In this document: in pieces, positions 1 to 8,706 of the stretch | Layout of the letters: each line of letters opens with the position of its first letter | Position numbering within the stretch: the first letter of the stretch is position 1 | Assembly: GCA_021813435.1 (NCBI GenBank) | Contig: JAKAKR010000008.1 | Coordinates: 1 to 64,000, forward strand | Length of the DNA: 64,000 nt | Source of the DNA: Nanobdellota archaeon | Lineage (GTDB): Archaea > Nanobdellota > Nanobdellia > Woesearchaeales > UBA9642 | Reading direction: 5' to 3' | Translations under genes and position numbers: made by a program | The notes under the pieces: generated by a model | What the model was told of the DNA's origin: nothing | The model's database searches: none | What the model saw: the letters and a program-made list of their open reading frames with translations, nothing else

Positions 1-1
1 G

Positions 2-976
2 GATGATGTCATCTTATCGTCATCTCTATTTTTCTTGCTAATTTTATGAGGTTGAGCAGTTTGTTTTGCCCAAGTTCTAATCTTATTTCTGCTGCTTCTG
101 CTGGAGTTTTTCCTCTTAGACTATTATGTGGATTTACGTAATTGTAAATTATTGTTCGTAGTGCAAAAAAGTTTTTTGCACCGTCGAATGTTTGAAATAC
201 AGCAATCACATACATTCGTCTTTTAATTTCTCTATTATATCTTTCAATAGCATTATTGTTGTGTTTTAAGCCATACTTTTTGCAGGCGATTGGTACGCCT
301 GCATCCATCGTCGTTATTTTTGCAAGTATTCTTTTCCAAGCAAAATAATAGTTAGAGAATTTGTCTGCTACGAATTTTATTAAATTTAATCCTCGACGAT
401 AGAGCAACATTATTTGTTCGTAACACCATATTTTTATTTTTTTGAGTAATGTTTTACATTTGTTTAATGTTCGTTCACGAACAAATATTTCTGAAGGAAT
501 AAATTTTGTTTTGTTATCGATAACATTTAGATCGAAACAGTGTGTACCTTTTACGTTGATGTATTTCTCGTCGAAGTGGAGATTGCCCTTAATCTTTGGA
601 GTACCAAATCGCGTTTCGTTTTTTTTAAGAGTTTGGAGTATTTAACCATCCATTGTCTTATTGTCCATCGACTAACAATAACGCCGTCATGTTGTTTAAG
701 ATGTTCTCGAACCTTTTCGAGAGATGCACTATCTGCATATTCGTGCAATGCACGAACAATAATTTCAGGTTTTATACGCATACGTTTAAAACCATCGTCG
801 GAAACAAACCATTGTTTACATTTATGACAAAACCATTTCTGCTTCTTTTCAGAAGAATTATGTCGAAAACCTTTTTTCACAACGTCGGAAGAACCACAAT
901 AGTCGCAATTCATAAAACATCACCAATATTAAGAAGATGAACTTATATATAAAGATGACGTTTACTTGACATTATC
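2..976 (-). mobile_element. Insertion sequence with zinc-ribbon/DDE transposase and imperfect terminal inverted repeats
   Basis: The unit holds one transposase read leftward. Positions 2-25 and the reverse complement of 953-976 match at 19 of 24 bases and both finish in CGTCATCT, so they look like terminal inverted repeats. The DDE core resembles the IS6/IS240 type, while the zinc ribbon plus possible A-run frameshift resembles IS1 organisation, so family assignment is open. The element is visibly richer in A+T than the flanking genes. Because the left end meets the window edge, target duplications cannot be checked and the true left end may lie outside. Confidence 0.75.
9..913 (-). CDS. Transposase split by a -1 frameshift (zinc ribbon, HTH, DDE domain)
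   Basis: Catalyses cut/copy of the surrounding insertion sequence. The first frame (913 to about 600) begins with a C-x2-C...C-x2-C zinc ribbon followed by a helix-turn-helix-like segment. The second frame (about 607 to 9) carries the DDE core: the first Asp in FDEKYINVKG, the second in VADKFSNYY, and the Glu in NNAIERYNREIKRR, with 39 residues between the last two. The frames are joined by a -1 shift near 600-625. A run of eight A (on the coding strand) lies just upstream and both frames are open across it, so either programmed slippage or a decay mutation is possible. No in-frame ATG serves the second frame at its beginning, which favours a fused product if the element is active. Confidence 0.75.
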
Positions 977-995
977 TTAAAGAATCAATACAAAA

Positions 996-1088
996 TCAAT
1001 ACAGAGTATCAACGAATCGCATGGTCACTTCTTCAGGAACATCTTTGCCCGGGGTCATATCGTGCCAGGGACGCGTAGGGTGTGTCAT
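996..1088 (-). pseudogene. ppa: Truncated start of inorganic pyrophosphatase beside the insertion sequence
   Basis: A 30-codon frame begins MTHPTRPWHDMTPGKDVPEE and continues VTM, matching the start of family I soluble pyrophosphatases (the W-H-D-x-x-P-G-K-x-x-P-E-E-V region that precedes the EIPKGS strand). After about 1020 the similarity stops and a stop codon follows at 996-998. An A/T-rich ATAAAAAGA box lies about 22 bases upstream of the ATG, so the native promoter appears intact. The catalytic aspartates and the rest of the ~170-residue enzyme are missing here. The break lies about 40 bp from the insertion-sequence end, so insertion or a linked deletion probably destroyed the gene. The match rests on about 20 residues, so assignment is moderate. 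Confidence 0.55.
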
Positions 1089-1129
1089 GCCTTATGGATT
1101 GTGCCGCTCTTTTTATGTCTTTTGCTTTA

Positions 1130-1609
1130 CTAGTTCTCTTCCGCAGAGGTCGCGGTCAGGTATTGCACGATGATCTGTTTACATTGTTCTTCACGATGTT
1201 TCAGAAGCGATTCATAATCCATCCGTTGTTCTTTGAGCGCTGTCGTCAGATAGGTGATATAACCTGCGAGCGCATCGATGTTCGGAAATAGTGTTATTCC
1301 GAATGTTTTCTCGTACTGCTGTTCGCGGTGTGCAAATCGCGCGATTGCGATGAGTTCGTGTGGATTTGGCGGGATTGTCGCCATCATCTCCCCTGCAACA
1401 ACAGGAGGGATCATGAGGTCAGTGAACAGTCCGCCGTTATACAATACATTCATGTCAAGCAGTTCTGTTGCCACTTCCTTGCTGTGCGCATAATAATGAC
1501 AATATGTCTTGAGCAGTGCTCCGCTGTTTTTTTCTGAAGCGCCGAAAAAAAAGAACAGGTCATCGACGCTGTACGGAAGTGATTTTATTCGAGTGTTGAG
1601 TGTATTCAT
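1130..1609 (-). CDS. Hypothetical protein, 159 aa
   Basis: Not recognised. The 159-residue product is soluble, without signal peptide or membrane helix, and mostly predicted helical. It contains a run of four Phe near residue 20 and a Pro/Val segment (MIPPVVAG) near the middle. It is divergent to the DnaG-type primase gene, whose TATA box lies just beyond its start. The frame is well formed through its whole length, and its codon use resembles the neighbouring genes, so it is likely real. No function can be inferred from position alone. Confidence 0.55.
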   Translation of the reverse strand: MNTLNTRIKSLPYSVDDLFFFFGASEKNSGALLKTYCHYYAHSKEVATELLDMNVLYNGGLFTDLMIPPVVAGEMMATIPPNPHELIAIARFAHREQQYEKTFGITLFPNIDALAGYITYLTTALKEQRMDYESLLKHREEQCKQIIVQYLTATSAEEN

Positions 1610-1633
1610 CTTGGAGTAACAATAACAGTAAAC

Positions 1634-1647
1634 TATTTAAATATTTT
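1634..1647 (+). promoter_or_regulatory. TATA box of the DnaG-type primase gene
   Basis: CTATTTAAATATTTT centres near 1639, about 24-26 bases before the ATG at 1663. This spacing fits leaderless transcription and is why the start at 1663 is preferred over ATGs at 1600 and 1648. Confidence 0.6.
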
Positions 1648-1662
1648 ATGAATCCACTAGTT

Positions 1663-3660
1663 ATGTCGTATATAGACGCGGGGGATATTGTCCAACTGAC
1701 AGATATCGCACAGCATATTGGAAAAATAATACCGCTCACGGCTCAAGGAAAAAATTATTCTGGACATTGCCCATTTCATGAGGAGAAAACACCAGTATTC
1801 TCGGTCAGCGCCGAGAAGGGGACCTATTCCTGTTTTGGATGCGGTGCAAGCGGGAATGTGATCAACTTCTATCGCGATTACTACAGGATTCCGTTAATCG
1901 AGGCGATGGCGCGCATTGTGGAAGAAAATCCGTTTCCCTTACCGCAAAGATACGTCTTCAAAAAAGAAACACGAAATAATATTCTTATTGCCATAAAAAA
2001 TGATGCGCAGGAGTATTACCAAAACAATATCACTCCATCCATCAGATCCTATCTCCACCACAACGGGTATGACGATGATGCCATCTTGCGGTTTGAACTG
2101 GGATTTGCCCCGGATAACAAGACAGGTCTTCTGGACCATCTTTCTCGTAAATATTCCTTGAGTGATATCCTTCATGCAGGAATGATTTCTTTGCGTAAAG
2201 ATGCAGATCCTGATTCCATGAATCCACGCGATTATAACGATCGCTTTATAGACCAGATCATGTTTCCTATTAAGCCGCAATCCGGAACATTTGTGTTAGG
2301 ATTCAGTGCACGAAGAAATCCCGCAAAAGATCCTGCGCCCGGAGAGTTTTCAGACACTCCTCCATTGAGCCATTCTCCAGAATTCATCTATTCCCCGGAA
2401 TGCAAAGGCGACATTGCCACATATTCCCGACGAAGAACACTGTACGGACTTGACCGCATCTATAGCATGCTCAGACAAAAAAAAGAAATTGTTGTTTCAG
2501 AAGGGTACATGGATGTCGATATCGGCCAAATGCAGGGGATTTCTGTTGTAGGAACCTGCGGCACTGCGCTCACTTCTGAACAAGCAACATTGCTCTCAAC
2601 CATTGCAGATACCATCGTACTCACCGGAGACGCGCATGATGACCACATAACCGCCACAAAAAATGCGTTCACGATTCTTGTGCCGTCAGGAAAAGAGATA
2701 CGCAGGGTTGCGCTCTCGTCCTCAGAATCTGATGCGGTGTCACCCACTAACGCGTATGCTGATCGTTCTTTTGATAAGAGCAGTTTTGTCGATTTCTTTG
2801 TGACGCAGCGCAGGACCAGGAAGGATTTTGATGCACTCCCCCGATTTGACATCGTGGATTTTTACGCGCAACACACCCCTGCAAAAGCTGTCGATGCAGA
2901 TACGCATATCCGATCACTTATTGATTGCGTCTCGCACATTGAGCAGCCATTTACCCGCGCAGGATATTTCAAGAAGATAGCGACAAAGTATCCGGAATTA
3001 TCGCTAGACAGTGTCATTGCTACACACGTAAAAACGCTCTACAGCAACCCCGGACGCATGACGATCTCTCATGCATCAAAACGGTTCCTGAACAGCGCTG
3101 CAGCAAATTTTGTCGCGCATCTTCTTATCGCGTCGCAATACAATCTCGCGTACGCCGCCGCCGCAATACGCGAAGTGCCGCTTGAGAAAATACCTGCGGA
3201 CGGATCACTATTTGATCGTTCACTGCGCGAGTTCTATGTGCATATTTTAGACGCTATCAACGCAAAAAATCCCGACACCATCGACTTCATCCTCGATAAC
3301 CAATACGCGCTTTTTGAGCAGCAAAGCGCAACTGCGCTCAAAGAGTTTGAGGCATGGCTTAAAAAAAATCCTGCAGTAAACCGCACCACGATACAGACTA
3401 TCCGGAAAACATTGAAAAACATCGGATTGTACGAGAAGAATTCACGGGTCACTGCAACGACGCCTTTATCTGAATTTTTTGATTCTCAGGGAGTCGCTCC
3501 ATTCTCACTGTCATTTCTGATGCAAAAACCTCTTAAAAAGGACCTCTTTTATTATACGAAAATACTCGTCAATGAGCTGCGTAAGCGCGAGTTTGATGAC
3601 GCAGTCGCGAATGCAATCGCAACACAATTTGACGCATACAAACACGAGCACCATGACTGA
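1663..3660 (+). CDS. dnaG: Bacterial-type DnaG primase (CHC2 zinc finger and TOPRIM)
   Basis: Predicted RNA-primer synthase of the bacterial replicative type, 665 aa. The zinc-binding domain has C36, H39, C57 and C60 (CPFHEEKTPVF then CFGCGASGNVINF), the exact CHC2 pattern. A Toprim_N-like section follows with RFIDQIMFPI, GFSARR, FIYSPE and TLYGLDR, each matching conserved DnaG blocks. TOPRIM starts with EGYMDV (Glu near 280) and GTCGTALTSEQ. The acidic DGD motif is altered to GDAHDD near 322-327, so metal binding may differ. The archaeal DnaG homologue of the exosome has no CHC2 finger, so this is not that protein. The C-terminal ~300 residues are helical and divergent, as in helicase-binding tails. 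The stop overlaps the next gene in ATGACTGA. Horizontal acquisition from bacteria or a plasmid/virus is likely. Confidence 0.88.
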   Translation: MSYIDAGDIVQLTDIAQHIGKIIPLTAQGKNYSGHCPFHEEKTPVFSVSAEKGTYSCFGCGASGNVINFYRDYYRIPLIEAMARIVEENPFPLPQRYVFKKETRNNILIAIKNDAQEYYQNNITPSIRSYLHHNGYDDDAILRFELGFAPDNKTGLLDHLSRKYSLSDILHAGMISLRKDADPDSMNPRDYNDRFIDQIMFPIKPQSGTFVLGFSARRNPAKDPAPGEFSDTPPLSHSPEFIYSPECKGDIATYSRRRTLYGLDRIYSMLRQKKEIVVSEGYMDVDIGQMQGISVVGTCGTALTSEQATLLSTIADTIVLTGDAHDDHITATKNAFTILVPSGKEIRRVALSSSESDAVSPTNAYADRSFDKSSFVDFFVTQRRTRKDFDALPRFDIVDFYAQHTPAKAVDADTHIRSLIDCVSHIEQPFTRAGYFKKIATKYPELSLDSVIATHVKTLYSNPGRMTISHASKRFLNSAAANFVAHLLIASQYNLAYAAAAIREVPLEKIPADGSLFDRSLREFYVHILDAINAKNPDTIDFILDNQYALFEQQSATALKEFEAWLKKNPAVNRTTIQTIRKTLKNIGLYEKNSRVTATTPLSEFFDSQGVAPFSLSFLMQKPLKKDLFYYTKILVNELRKREFDDAVANAIATQFDAYKHEHHD

Positions 3661-5977
3661 CCATCCCTCCCCGCTTGAGAACATCTGCACTGATATCCAA
3701 GAGAAACTAGTATCCTATGATCCGAAGACTGCGACTTCCGTACAGCGTGAAGAGATGATCAGATTATATGAGCAGATGACTGTTCCGATAAAGATGAAAA
3801 ATCCTTTCCTGATTAAAGGAAAGCCGTCCAATATCACTATCCTGCCGAAAAAAGACTTTCTTGAGCAACTACGCGATTACGAAAATGATGCAACTTCCAA
3901 AACAAAAAAGCAGTCGCAACCCCTGCAGAATCCGTCTCGGCTCTCGGGAAAACACATGCGTACGCATCCAACCTACTCGCATCTCTATTTCGCGCTGCGC
4001 AAATTAGGATATTTTCTCTCCGGATCGTTTAACGCCAATGCCGCATTGACTTATCTTCAGGGCAAACCGTACACCCCGAAAAGCGATGCGAATATGCAAT
4101 TCCAGCTCATCACCACTGCACTCATCACGCCGGATTTCCTTATCAATATTGCAGAAAACCATAAGGATGGTCGCGTAGAACTCTTCAACAAATTAAAGAC
4201 TGCATCGACTGAAGTGAGACAGGCATACAAAAACCTCTGTACATCACGTTCAGAAAAGATTCGCGGAACAATCGATGCGCTCATCAACAAGCACTACGCG
4301 CAATATGTCCCGCAGCTGGGAACATTGCCTTCATTATTGCTGCTCATCCATCCCCCGTCTGAATCGCAGCTTGCAGAATTATATCGTGCGCGTTATTATG
4401 CAGGAGAGGATGTGAGCGAGTCTGCCATCGGCAAGCTTCCCCAGGGAAAAAGGATCGTATATATGACGAAGTACCCGAATGCCCGAAATCGCAAAGCAAG
4501 AAAAACCCGAAAAAATATCCGTGAATCTTATGCTACCAAGGTTTTTGAACTCATCTTTAAAGATATCCCTTTGCCGAATTATATTACCAGCAAGGACTTA
4601 TCCACTGACGCACATTCGCTACACGGAACTGCAAAGATCAGCGAATTATTATTTGCATTTCATATGAATATTCTTGCGCATCATGACCCGCAACTCACCT
4701 CCTCGCCGTTTTACGCGGCATTCATCAAGGATATGATCACAAAGGTGTATCATCCGTCGTCACAGTGGACCATGGATCACTTCCTACAACTCAAGGACGG
4801 CGCTGAGAATATCTATGCTGATGGGAGAATCGACACCGCAAATGGCTCTCTGCTCATTGAATTAAAGGCGAATGAGTATAGCCAACGAAAGAGTATTTTC
4901 ACGCAGCTCGAACGATATCAACGATTATCCTCCTGGCTTGACGGAACGCGAATCACCCAGCGCGTCCTCATCATTGAAGATATGCCGGAAAAAGATACCC
5001 GCCTGCAGCGATATGCAAAATCCAATCAGTGGACTGTACTTTCCGGAGATGATATCCGCAGGGAATTCCATGCAGCACTGGACCATTATGATGATGTCAT
5101 AGGCGCAATTCACCCCGCATTATCTGATGATCTGCGCTCCATTGATCATCATATCAACGATGCGCGTCATGTTTTTCGTCGCAAGGGTTTCCGGAAGTTG
5201 CGATCACTGACCCAGGAATTGCTGCGCCTCTGCATTCAATCCTTCTCAAACAACGTATTTATTATCCAACAAGAATATCAAACACATTACCAGTTGAAGT
5301 TGTCAGAACTCCCCATCGCCCATCCGTCTGAATTCATAACGCTTCTTGATCCGCAGACCGCATATTTTGACATCGAGGCATTGGGGGGATTAAATGATGG
5401 GAGCCCTATAACGACAACCACCATCGGTCATCGGGTAGATAATGATTTTATCATTGATGTCTATCTTGCGCCCCATCTGTTCAGCCAGGAACAGGGCATG
5501 CTCACTGTAACCAATGATCAACTGAACACGTTCGCTGCGGTTGTCACCTATAATGGGAAAGCGTATGATTTTCCCAAATTGAACGAGCGTCTTTTTTATC
5601 ACAATATACTCATAAAACAGCCTTCGTATCTGCATCGTGATCTCTATGCGGATCATTTTAGGAAAACGCGCAAGATTCAGAAACATCTGAAAACTTCTCT
5701 CAAGGAAATTGAACGCGCATATCTGCAGATTCACCGTACCGACGATGTTTCAGGAGAGGAATGCATCAAACTCTCAGAGAATCACGTCCTTCATACCGGT
5801 GATGGATTATCACAGGTCATTGCGCACAACATTCCTGATGTGGTGAACTTGGCGATCCTTGACTCTTTTGTCTATAAGAATCACCGCCCATCCCAACCTT
5901 ACACAGTCTCTGTAGCAGACATTCTTTCGCATTTGAATCTTGAGAAACCTCTCGTCCCTGAATTTACCCTTTTTTGA
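3653..5977 (+). CDS. Two-nuclease protein: PD-(D/E)XK (RecB-like) plus RNase H-fold exonuclease
   Basis: A 774-aa protein whose ATG overlaps the primase stop by 8 bases, so the two are translationally coupled. Around residues 393-405 the sequence DGRID...LLIELKANE gives the D...ExK core of RecB-like nucleases, followed by a Q-x2-R-Y helix. From about 570 a DEDD-type RNase H-like domain of the YprB kind is visible: YFDIEALGG (motif I), TYNGKAYDFPKLNE (motif II) and HNIPDVVNLA (motif III). The pairing resembles TM0106-family RecB-like nucleases without their helicase part. The first ~300 residues are basic and unassigned. Coupling to a primase points to replication, repair or mobile-element processing. 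Nuclease calls rest on motif reading. Confidence 0.7.
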   Translation: MTDHPSPLENICTDIQEKLVSYDPKTATSVQREEMIRLYEQMTVPIKMKNPFLIKGKPSNITILPKKDFLEQLRDYENDATSKTKKQSQPLQNPSRLSGKHMRTHPTYSHLYFALRKLGYFLSGSFNANAALTYLQGKPYTPKSDANMQFQLITTALITPDFLINIAENHKDGRVELFNKLKTASTEVRQAYKNLCTSRSEKIRGTIDALINKHYAQYVPQLGTLPSLLLLIHPPSESQLAELYRARYYAGEDVSESAIGKLPQGKRIVYMTKYPNARNRKARKTRKNIRESYATKVFELIFKDIPLPNYITSKDLSTDAHSLHGTAKISELLFAFHMNILAHHDPQLTSSPFYAAFIKDMITKVYHPSSQWTMDHFLQLKDGAENIYADGRIDTANGSLLIELKANEYSQRKSIFTQLERYQRLSSWLDGTRITQRVLIIEDMPEKDTRLQRYAKSNQWTVLSGDDIRREFHAALDHYDDVIGAIHPALSDDLRSIDHHINDARHVFRRKGFRKLRSLTQELLRLCIQSFSNNVFIIQQEYQTHYQLKLSELPIAHPSEFITLLDPQTAYFDIEALGGLNDGSPITTTTIGHRVDNDFIIDVYLAPHLFSQEQGMLTVTNDQLNTFAAVVTYNGKAYDFPKLNERLFYHNILIKQPSYLHRDLYADHFRKTRKIQKHLKTSLKEIERAYLQIHRTDDVSGEECIKLSENHVLHTGDGLSQVIAHNIPDVVNLAILDSFVYKNHRPSQPYTVSVADILSHLNLEKPLVPEFTLF

Positions 5978-6023
5978 TATCTTGAGCGTTTCGTATCAAA
6001 AAGCATGCGCGAGCAATCCGTTC

Positions 6024-6049
6024 AAACAGGACACGCCTGCGTCCTGTTT
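6024..6049 (+). terminator. Hairpin after the nuclease gene
   Basis: AAACAGGAC and GTCCTGTTT form a perfect 9-bp stem with an 8-base loop, 46 bases after the preceding stop. It is followed by A/T-rich sequence that holds the next promoter. Role as a terminator or processing hairpin is inferred. Confidence 0.5.
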
Positions 6050-6062
6050 CTAAAAAATAAAT

Positions 6063-6072
6063 CTTTATAAAC
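6063..6072 (+). promoter_or_regulatory. TATA box of proS
   Basis: CTTTATAAAC centres about 26 bases before the ATG at 6093, fitting a leaderless transcript. Confidence 0.6.
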
Positions 6073-6092
6073 CTCCCATTCATCCAATAAGG

Positions 6093-7580
6093 ATGGCTGG
6101 AAAAGATGTCGGAAATAGTGAAGAGAAAGAGCAGAAAGATATCGGGATCACTGTCAAGAAGTCTGAGGATTTCTCTGAATGGTACCAGCAGGTCATTCTC
6201 AAATCAGAATTTGCAGATTATAGCGCAGTATCCGGATGCATTGTCTATCGCCCGGAGTCATATCTTATCTGGGAGAAGATCCAGCGCATTGTCGATGCAA
6301 GACTCAAGAAGCTTGGCATCAAGAATTGTTATTTTCCTCTCTTTATCCCTGAGCGGCTCTTGAAGAAAGAAGCGACACATCTTGAAGGGTTCAGCCCCGA
6401 GGTTGCATGGGTCACGCATGCAGGCGATACAGAACTCGACGAGAAACTGGCGATCCGGCCGACTTCTGAAACGATCATGTATGATTCTTTTGCCCGATGG
6501 ATCAGGTCCTGGCGCGATTTGCCCCTGCGCACTGCGCAGTGGAATAATGTTGTCCGCTGGGAATTCAAGCACCCTGTCCCATTCCTGCGCGGCAGGGAGT
6601 TCCTCTGGGTCGAGGGGCATACGGTTTTTGCGTCAAAAGCAGAAGCCGAGCATGAAGGTTTAGAAATCACGCAGATCTGGGAGGATGTGCTCAAGGAATA
6701 TCTTGCGGTCGCATTCTTCACCGGAAGAAAGAGCAAGAAGGAGACATTTGCCGGCGCAGAATACACGATCTCACTTGAATCAGTCCTTCCAAATAATAAG
6801 GCGATCCAGGGACCGGACTTTCATCATGACGGGCAGATCTTTGCAAAAGCGTATGATATCAAATTCCTCAATAAGAATGGCGAGAATGAATTCGCCTATC
6901 AGAATACCTGGGCGATCAGTACCCGTATGCTTGGAGTCATGTTCGGAATCCATGGAGATGATAATGGAGTCATTGTCCCCCCGCGCGTTGCCATCACCCA
7001 TGTCGCCATTGTTCCCATCCTCTACGATGATACGATGGATCAAGTCCTCAAGGAATGCAGGAAATTACAGGAAGAACTTTCCTCGACAATGTATCATGGA
7101 GAAACCCTGGGCGTACTCATCGATGATTCCAATTACAAGCCGGGGTGGAAATATCATCATTGGGAACTGAAGGGAGTGCCGCTTCGCATTGAATTCGGTC
7201 CGAAGGATCTTGAAAAAAAACAGGCAGTCCTTGTCCGCCGCGACACCGGAGTAAAGATCACTGTTCCATTGCATGAGGTCACGGCAAAAGCCAAGGAAAT
7301 TCTTGATGAGATGCAAGAACATCTGTATCAGAAGTCTGTTGCGATCATGAATACCGCGATTATTACAGTCCATGATATGGCTGCGTTTGAAAAAGCGCTT
7401 GATGAGCGCATGATTGTCTATGCCCCGTTCTGCAACAGTCCTGCATGCGAGGACCAGATCAAGGCGCAGACCGGCGCTAAGACCCTGAATAGTCCGCTCG
7501 AGCAGAAGAATAGTGAGATGAAATGCGTGAGCTGCGGATCAGTCACCAAAGAATATTTCTATTTTGGAAGAAGCTATTAA
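6093..7580 (+). CDS. proS: Prolyl-tRNA synthetase, archaeal/eukaryotic type
   Basis: Charges tRNA-Pro with proline in the cytoplasm, 495 aa, the usual length for the archaeal/eukaryotic class. Class II motifs are present: the motif 1 helix (YFPLFIPERLL), the TSE loop (IRPTSETIMYDSFARWI), motif 2 (VVRWEFKHPVPFLRGREFLW) and motif 3 (PPRVAITHVAIVPI). After the anticodon-binding domain comes the C-terminal zinc region with PFCNSPACEDQ and KCVSCGS, ending in GRSY; a terminal Tyr is typical of this type. There is no bacterial editing insertion. The gene stands alone, with its own TATA box and a hairpin upstream. High confidence. Confidence 0.97.
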   Translation: MAGKDVGNSEEKEQKDIGITVKKSEDFSEWYQQVILKSEFADYSAVSGCIVYRPESYLIWEKIQRIVDARLKKLGIKNCYFPLFIPERLLKKEATHLEGFSPEVAWVTHAGDTELDEKLAIRPTSETIMYDSFARWIRSWRDLPLRTAQWNNVVRWEFKHPVPFLRGREFLWVEGHTVFASKAEAEHEGLEITQIWEDVLKEYLAVAFFTGRKSKKETFAGAEYTISLESVLPNNKAIQGPDFHHDGQIFAKAYDIKFLNKNGENEFAYQNTWAISTRMLGVMFGIHGDDNGVIVPPRVAITHVAIVPILYDDTMDQVLKECRKLQEELSSTMYHGETLGVLIDDSNYKPGWKYHHWELKGVPLRIEFGPKDLEKKQAVLVRRDTGVKITVPLHEVTAKAKEILDEMQEHLYQKSVAIMNTAIITVHDMAAFEKALDERMIVYAPFCNSPACEDQIKAQTGAKTLNSPLEQKNSEMKCVSCGSVTKEYFYFGRSY

Positions 7581-7651
7581 CGTGCAAACATGCACTGTTG
7601 CGCGCGGCGTATACACAAGAAACAACGCCCATTCATTATCTGTTTACCATC

Positions 7652-7668
7652 ACTGCGTAGCAGTTTTT
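7652..7668 (+). terminator. Short hairpin with T run after proS
   Basis: ACTGC-GTA-GCAGT forms a 5-bp stem immediately followed by TTTTT. It lies 70 bases after the proS stop and is a plausible terminator. A second small hairpin, GTGCA-AACA-TGCAC, lies at 7582-7595 right after the stop. Confidence 0.4.
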
Positions 7669-7716
7669 GCGGTTTTATTCATTCTTTCATAGAAAAAAAG
7701 TGTTACTACATAAAAA

Positions 7717-7724
7717 TTTATAAA
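7717..7724 (+). promoter_or_regulatory. TATA box of the PDZ-like membrane protein gene
   Basis: TTTATAAA predicts a start of transcription near 7746, giving a leader of about 23 bases with a GGTGA ribosome site (7760-7764 region) before the ATG at 7769. Confidence 0.5.
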
Positions 7725-7768
7725 TAAGTTCGTATATCGATCTAAGATAACAAGTCGTGGGTGACTAT

Positions 7769-8611
7769 ATGAAGCGTTCCACTCGGAAATTACTCCAATT
7801 TTTCAAAACCATTGTTTCTGGCATTATCGGTGCTGTTCTCCTCTTGATCTTAGGACTACTCCTCTTTGCTATCGTCAAGGTCATTTATCTTGTGCAACAG
7901 AACAACCTTCTGCTCTCGCCCTACACCATAGGAATTATCCTATTCATATTTGTCATCATCGGATTTGTCTGGGGAGTCACGAGTTTTCTCAAAAAGAACA
8001 GTCTCTATAAGATATTCCGCTGGACAAGCGCACGATTCTGGATTGCGGCAATGCTTGCACTGCTCTTTACCATCATCGCATACTTTATCGCCAAAGGCAC
8101 ATACGCAATCACTCTGGGATTCTGGCAATTTGTCATCATGCTCATCATCCTCTACTTTTTATGCTATGGATTCAGCGCAGTCGCAGTGCATATCTATACT
8201 GCCTATCCATTTACACACATGGCACGCCGAAAAACCACCTTCAAGGATTGGCTTTTCCTGGTCCTCTTCAACCCGATCTTTATCCTGCTCTATCTCTGGC
8301 TCTTTAGCATTGTTGCCTATAATTCAATGTATGTCCCCTGCGGCGTCTCCATTGTCGGCGTTGACCGGAATGTGAACACCATCAATACTGCAAGCCTTGA
8401 CATTGTTGCAGGACAAAAACTCATCAGTATCGACAATGTCCCTATCCATTCATTGCAGGATGTCCGCGACTACATGAATTCACTGACCACCACCAAAGAA
8501 GTCATTGTAGAGACGCCAAGCACATTCTATTATGTCAAGACCTATGAAGAAGGAAGCCGAAGATATATGGGTCTTGTACTCACTGAAGATATCTGCAAGC
8601 GGACAAACTGA
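7769..8611 (+). CDS. Multi-spanning membrane protein with PDZ-like C-terminal domain
   Basis: 280 aa; the ATG at 7769 follows a GGTGA site and is preferred to a GTG at 7757. Hydrophobic helices lie at about residues 14-42, 51-70, 90-112, 117-140 and 167-188. After them comes a soluble part with a PDZ-like pattern: a glycine-containing ligand loop (SLDIVAGQKLISIDNVPI) and HSLQDVRDYMNSL, as in the PDZ domains attached to site-2 proteases. No HExxH or NPDG motif is present, so it is not an active M50 protease. It could scaffold or regulate membrane proteolysis. Function is unassigned. Confidence 0.6.
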   Translation: MKRSTRKLLQFFKTIVSGIIGAVLLLILGLLLFAIVKVIYLVQQNNLLLSPYTIGIILFIFVIIGFVWGVTSFLKKNSLYKIFRWTSARFWIAAMLALLFTIIAYFIAKGTYAITLGFWQFVIMLIILYFLCYGFSAVAVHIYTAYPFTHMARRKTTFKDWLFLVLFNPIFILLYLWLFSIVAYNSMYVPCGVSIVGVDRNVNTINTASLDIVAGQKLISIDNVPIHSLQDVRDYMNSLTTTKEVIVETPSTFYYVKTYEEGSRRYMGLVLTEDICKRTN

Positions 8612-8676
8612 TAATGCTCGCGACGTTTTTCTCACATTGTTTTACATGTTTTGCCCTTTGCTGATGAACACAAAGG

Positions 8677-8684
8677 TATATAAA
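8677..8684 (+). promoter_or_regulatory. TATA box of the 188-aa membrane protein gene
   Basis: TATATAAA centres 26 bases before the ATG at 8707, predicting a leaderless transcript. Confidence 0.6.
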
Positions 8685-8706
8685 TCATTCTCTACCTCGC
8701 AGATCC

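Noticed and set aside
1663-3660. Archaeal exosome-associated DnaG
   Set aside because: That protein lacks the CHC2 zinc finger and the bacterial Toprim_N blocks, both of which are present here.
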